From contig JAEUIG010000260.1 in assembly GCA_016795125.1 (NCBI GenBank), forward strand, positions 1 to 8,264: a DNA stretch of 8,264 nt. Direction: 5' to 3'. Shown one piece after another: positions 5,674 to 8,264 of this stretch. The stretch's first letter is position 1. Every line of letters begins with the position of its first letter. The notes under the pieces are model-generated. The model did no database searches and was not told the origin of the DNA. It saw only the letters and a list, made by a program, of their open reading frames with translations. This DNA is from Planctomycetaceae bacterium. Lineage in GTDB: Bacteria > Planctomycetota > Planctomycetia > Planctomycetales > Planctomycetaceae. Position numbers and translations under genes: made by a program.

Positions 5674-7632
5674 CTACTCCTCATCGTCCCGCAGTTTCGC
5701 CAGGATCGAGTAGTCCTCCAGCGTCGTCGTGTCCTGGCTGGATTCCTTGCCGGCGGCGATGTCGCGCAGCAGGCGGCGCATGATCTTGCCGGAGCGGGTC
5801 TTCGGCAGTGCGGTCGTAAACCGGATCTGGTCCGGAGTCGCCAGCGCGCCGATGTGCTTGCGGACGTGGTTGATCAGCGTCTCCTTGTCGGCGTCGCTGC
5901 CGCCTTCGGCCTTCGGGATGACGAAGCAGCAGATGCCTTCCCCCTTGATCTCATGCGGGAAGCCGACGACGGCCGCTTCGGCCACGAGCGGGTTGGAGAC
6001 CAGTGCGGATTCGACTTCCATGGTCGACAGCCGGTGGCCGGACACGTTGAGCACGTCGTCCACGCGGCCCATCACCCAGTAGTAGCCGTCCTGGTCGCGC
6101 CGTGCTCCGTCGCCGGCGAAGTAACAACCGTCAATCTTGCTGAAGTAAACGTCGAGGTACCGCTGGTGATCGCCGTACAGCGTGCGGAGCATGCTCGGCC
6201 ACGACTGCTTCATGACGAGCAGGCCTCCCTGGTTCGGGCCGAGGCTTTCACCTTTCTCGGTGACGATGTCCGGCACGACCCCCGGGAGCGGCCGCGTGCA
6301 GGAGCCGGGCTTGGTGGCGGTGATGCCGGGCAGCGGGCTGATCATGATGCCGCCGGTTTCCGTCTGCCACCAGGTGTCGACGATCGGGCACTTCTCCTTG
6401 CCGATGACACGGTGATACCACATCCACGCTTCGGGGTTGATCGGCTCGCCGACCGACCCAAGCAGCCGCAGCGACGAGAGGTCGTGCTTGTTCGGCCACT
6501 CGTCTCCCCACTTGATAAACGCGCGGATGGCGGTGGGCGCGGTGTAGAAGATGCTGACCTTGTACTTCTCAATCATTTCCCAGAAGCGGCCGTAATCGGG
6601 CCAGTTCGGGGCGCCTTCGTACATGACGGTCGTGGCGCCGTTGGCGAGCGGTCCGTAGACGACATAGCTGTGACCGGTCACCCAGCCGATGTCGGCCGTA
6701 CACCAGTAAGTGTCTTCGTCCTTGAGGTCGAAGACCCAGCGTGAGGTCATGGTCACGCCGAGGAGATAGCCGGCGGTCGTGTGCAGAACGCCCTTCGGTT
6801 TGCCTGTCGAACCGGACGTGTAGAGGATGTAGAGCGGGTGTTCGGAATCAACGGCGACGGCCGGGCATTCCGAGTCGGCCCGTTCCATCAGGTCGTGCCA
6901 CCAGTAGTCGCGATCCGGCTGCATGGTCACGTCCAGGCCGGTGCGGCGGACGACGACCACTTTCTGCACCGACGGAGATCGCGCGAGGCTGTCGTCTACA
7001 TTCGCTTTGAGGGCGATCTCCTTGCCGCGACGCCAGCCGGCGTCGGCGGTGACGACAACTTTCGACTGTGCGTCGTTGTTGCGATCGGCGATGGCGTCGG
7101 CCGAGAAGCCGCCGAAGATGATCGAGTGGGTCGCGCCGATGCGGGCGCAGGCCAGCATGGCGATTGCCAGCTCGGGGATCATCGGCATGTAGAGCGTGAC
7201 GCGATCGCCGGTCGCGACGCCCAGTCCTTTGAGGACGTTGGCAAACTTGCAGACTTCGCGATACAGCTGCTGATAGGTGAGCGTGCGGGTATCGCCCGGC
7301 TCTCCCTCCCAGATGATGGCGGCCTTGTTCTTGCGCCAGGTCTTGAGGTGCCGGTCGAGGCAGTTCACGGACAGGTTCAGCTTGCCCCCGACGAACCACT
7401 TGGTGTCGGGCATTTTCCCCTGCATGGCCGACGTGAACGGCTGCGACCACTCCAGTTCCGACTGTGCCAATTCCCCCCAGAAGCCGGCCGGATCGTCCTT
7501 CGCCCGATTCCAGAGCTGCTGGTACTGCTCCTCGCTGCTGATATGGGCATTCGTCGCAAATGCAGGCGAGGGCGGGAACTTGCGATCTTCCTGGAGGACC
7601 GATTCGATCGAGATGGACGCGGACTTGGACAT
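5674..7632 (-). CDS. acs: Acetyl-coenzyme A synthetase (AMP-forming)
   Basis: Cytoplasmic enzyme turning acetate, ATP and CoA into acetyl-CoA, AMP and pyrophosphate, for acetate assimilation. It has 652 residues, the same length as E. coli Acs. The N-terminal ACS region contains TKWFVGGKLNLSVNCLDRHL (77-96). The ATP-binding loop YTSGSTGKPKG is at 271-281. The acetate pocket tryptophan lies in DTWWQTETGG (419-428). YFAGDGARRDQDGYYWVMGR (504-523) is followed by the hinge DDVLNVSGHRLS. The C-terminal catalytic lysine is in PKTRSGKIMRRLLRDIAAG at K616, the residue acetylated by Pat-type enzymes and reset by sirtuins in Salmonella (K609), so similar control is possible. The start at ATG 7632 fits the family; no Shine-Dalgarno is evident. 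A candidate promoter and a 28-bp palindrome lie upstream. The next gene on the strand begins 86 bases downstream, and no intrinsic terminator was seen between them. Confidence 0.97.
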   Translation of the reverse strand: MSKSASISIESVLQEDRKFPPSPAFATNAHISSEEQYQQLWNRAKDDPAGFWGELAQSELEWSQPFTSAMQGKMPDTKWFVGGKLNLSVNCLDRHLKTWRKNKAAIIWEGEPGDTRTLTYQQLYREVCKFANVLKGLGVATGDRVTLYMPMIPELAIAMLACARIGATHSIIFGGFSADAIADRNNDAQSKVVVTADAGWRRGKEIALKANVDDSLARSPSVQKVVVVRRTGLDVTMQPDRDYWWHDLMERADSECPAVAVDSEHPLYILYTSGSTGKPKGVLHTTAGYLLGVTMTSRWVFDLKDEDTYWCTADIGWVTGHSYVVYGPLANGATTVMYEGAPNWPDYGRFWEMIEKYKVSIFYTAPTAIRAFIKWGDEWPNKHDLSSLRLLGSVGEPINPEAWMWYHRVIGKEKCPIVDTWWQTETGGIMISPLPGITATKPGSCTRPLPGVVPDIVTEKGESLGPNQGGLLVMKQSWPSMLRTLYGDHQRYLDVYFSKIDGCYFAGDGARRDQDGYYWVMGRVDDVLNVSGHRLSTMEVESALVSNPLVAEAAVVGFPHEIKGEGICCFVIPKAEGGSDADKETLINHVRKHIGALATPDQIRFTTALPKTRSGKIMRRLLRDIAAGKESSQDTTTLEDYSILAKLRDDEE

Positions 7633-7680
7633 GAGAGCGCTGCCGTCGGAGGCTTGGTGGGACTAAAGGCTGAGGGTCGC

Positions 7681-7708
7681 AAGCCCACGGACTGCAGTCC
7701 GTGGGCTT
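7681..7708. repeat. Perfect 28-bp palindrome in the divergent intergenic region
   Basis: AAGCCCACGGACTG is followed directly by its exact reverse complement, with a PstI-like CTGCAG at the centre. It lies about 50 bases upstream of acs and would sit at the very 5' end of the acs transcript if the promoter at 7717-7746 is used. No T-run follows on either strand, so it is not a terminator. Likely a member of a dispersed palindromic repeat family, or a large operator or leader hairpin. Confidence 0.85.
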
Positions 7709-7716
7709 CTGCAGCG

Positions 7717-7746
7717 ATGCTACGGCGGACCGGGCGGGGGTTTCAA
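7717..7746 (-). promoter_or_regulatory. Candidate sigma-70-type promoter for acs
   Basis: On the minus strand TTGAAA (7746-7741) and TAGCAT (7722-7717) are separated by 18 bases. The -35 matches the consensus at four of six positions and the -10 at four of six. Transcription would start near 7710, at the edge of the 28-bp palindrome, with a leader of about 75 bases before the acs ATG. A weaker plus-strand pair, TTGCTT (7751-7756) and CAGAAT (7774-7779) with a 17-base spacer, could serve the divergent gene at 7849. Both are predictions from sequence only. Confidence 0.3.
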
Positions 7747-7848
7747 GCGATTGCTTTGCCAGCGGCGTAGCGACAGAATCGCACGAACAGCATTTGGCAG
7801 CGAGTCCGACTCAATCGCCGGCGTTCCTTCTGCTTCAAGGGGCCATTG

Positions 7849-8264
7849 ATGCGCACAATCCCCGAAACCGAACCGATCTTTGCGGCGATTCCCGATTCGC
7901 CGGAAGAGCGTTTCGACCTCGTGAAACAGTTCGCGCTGCGGTGGAGCGGAGACCCCGTTGTCCCGCCGCGAGGGATCGCCGAGCGAATCGCGGCTGCGGA
8001 AGCCCGGCTGCGAATCAAGCTGCCGCTGACGTTGCAATTGTTTTATGAGAGCGGGCTGCGGGACTGGTTTGCGACACATTGTGACGAGTTATGTCGAGAG
8101 GATTGGCAGGAGCTTGATAAGCTGGATTTCGACGAGCGAAGCGGAGATTTGACTTTCTATATCGCCTATATCGGCGTGCCCAAAAGGGGAATCCGACCGA
8201 ATGACCTGTCGATATCGGATCCGCCCGTGCGGGAGATCAAGGACCGCGGACACTTCGGCGGCAA
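7849..8264 (+). CDS. SUKH (SMI1/KNR4)-like domain protein, N-terminal part (3' end outside window)
   Basis: The frame stays open for 138 codons from ATG 7849 to the window edge. AAGGGG at 7837-7842 is a good Shine-Dalgarno six bases before the ATG, one of the few in this window. Residues 42-70 (GIAERIAAAEARLRIKLPLTLQLFYESGL) match the opening of SUKH/SMI1-KNR4 domains, in which a helix with AAEARL is followed by LPxxLxxFY. No signal peptide or membrane segment is visible. SUKH proteins are often immunity proteins for polymorphic toxins or contact-dependent systems, but many are lone proteins of unknown role. No toxin gene is visible here; the downstream neighbour is outside the window. It is divergent from acs. 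Confidence 0.7.
   Translation, partial: MRTIPETEPIFAAIPDSPEERFDLVKQFALRWSGDPVVPPRGIAERIAAAEARLRIKLPLTLQLFYESGLRDWFATHCDELCREDWQELDKLDFDERSGDLTFYIAYIGVPKRGIRPNDLSISDPPVREIKDRGHFGG

Noticed and set aside
5854..6744. Long plus-strand open frame (296 codons) opposite acs
   Set aside because: It lies wholly antisense to a full-length, motif-complete acetyl-CoA synthetase; it is a GC-rich codon shadow.
6781..7770. Long plus-strand open frame (329 codons) opposite the acs N-terminus
   Set aside because: Antisense shadow of acs with no family resemblance; it also runs across the 28-bp palindrome.

Overview
The window looks like chromosomal DNA from a GC-rich bacterium, most likely a planctomycete (Planctomycetota). 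This rests on the style of the acetyl-CoA synthetase and glucose-6-phosphate dehydrogenase proteins, the near absence of Shine-Dalgarno sequences before most starts, and long intergenic regions with palindromes. It is an impression from sequence, not a phylogenetic result. No tRNA, rRNA, CRISPR array, insertion sequence or phage gene was seen.

Layout, left to right. (1) 2-1063, plus: the C-terminal two thirds of glucose-6-phosphate dehydrogenase (zwf). (2) 1126-2064, minus: a DapA-superfamily aldolase, convergent with zwf. (3) About 2065-2950: almost 900 bases without a convincing protein gene. It holds an operator-like palindrome, an intrinsic terminator pointing left (minus strand), and a cluster of stable inverted repeats that may be a minus-strand structured RNA or a long 3' UTR. 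(4) 2951-5587: four minus-strand genes, read right to left. They are an 88-aa conserved-looking small protein, a retropepsin-like aspartic protease overlapping it by ATGA, an RlmJ-like methyltransferase domain fused to a VOC (glyoxalase-type) domain, and a YihX-like HAD phosphatase. (5) 5674-7632, minus: full-length acetyl-CoA synthetase (acs). (6) 7633-7848: a divergent intergenic region with a perfect 28-bp palindrome beside a candidate acs promoter. (7) 7849-8264, plus: the start of a SUKH (SMI1/KNR4)-like protein cut by the window edge.

The strongest unusual observation is in the small aspartic protease gene. Its true start is the ATG at 5324, which overlaps the stop of the 88-aa gene. 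The reading frame is broken by a threefold 5-bp tandem repeat (GCATC, 5231-5245). With two copies instead of three the gene would be a continuous 125-codon ORF with a normal N-terminus and DTG active site. This looks like a slipped-strand frameshift, either a recent pseudogene or a phase-variable switch.

The metabolic genes (zwf, DapA-like aldolase, acs) are ordinary housekeeping functions with no evident shared pathway. Genes from acs to the HAD phosphatase share one strand with gaps of at most about 86 bases, so partial co-transcription ending at the 2425-2458 terminator is possible but unproven.
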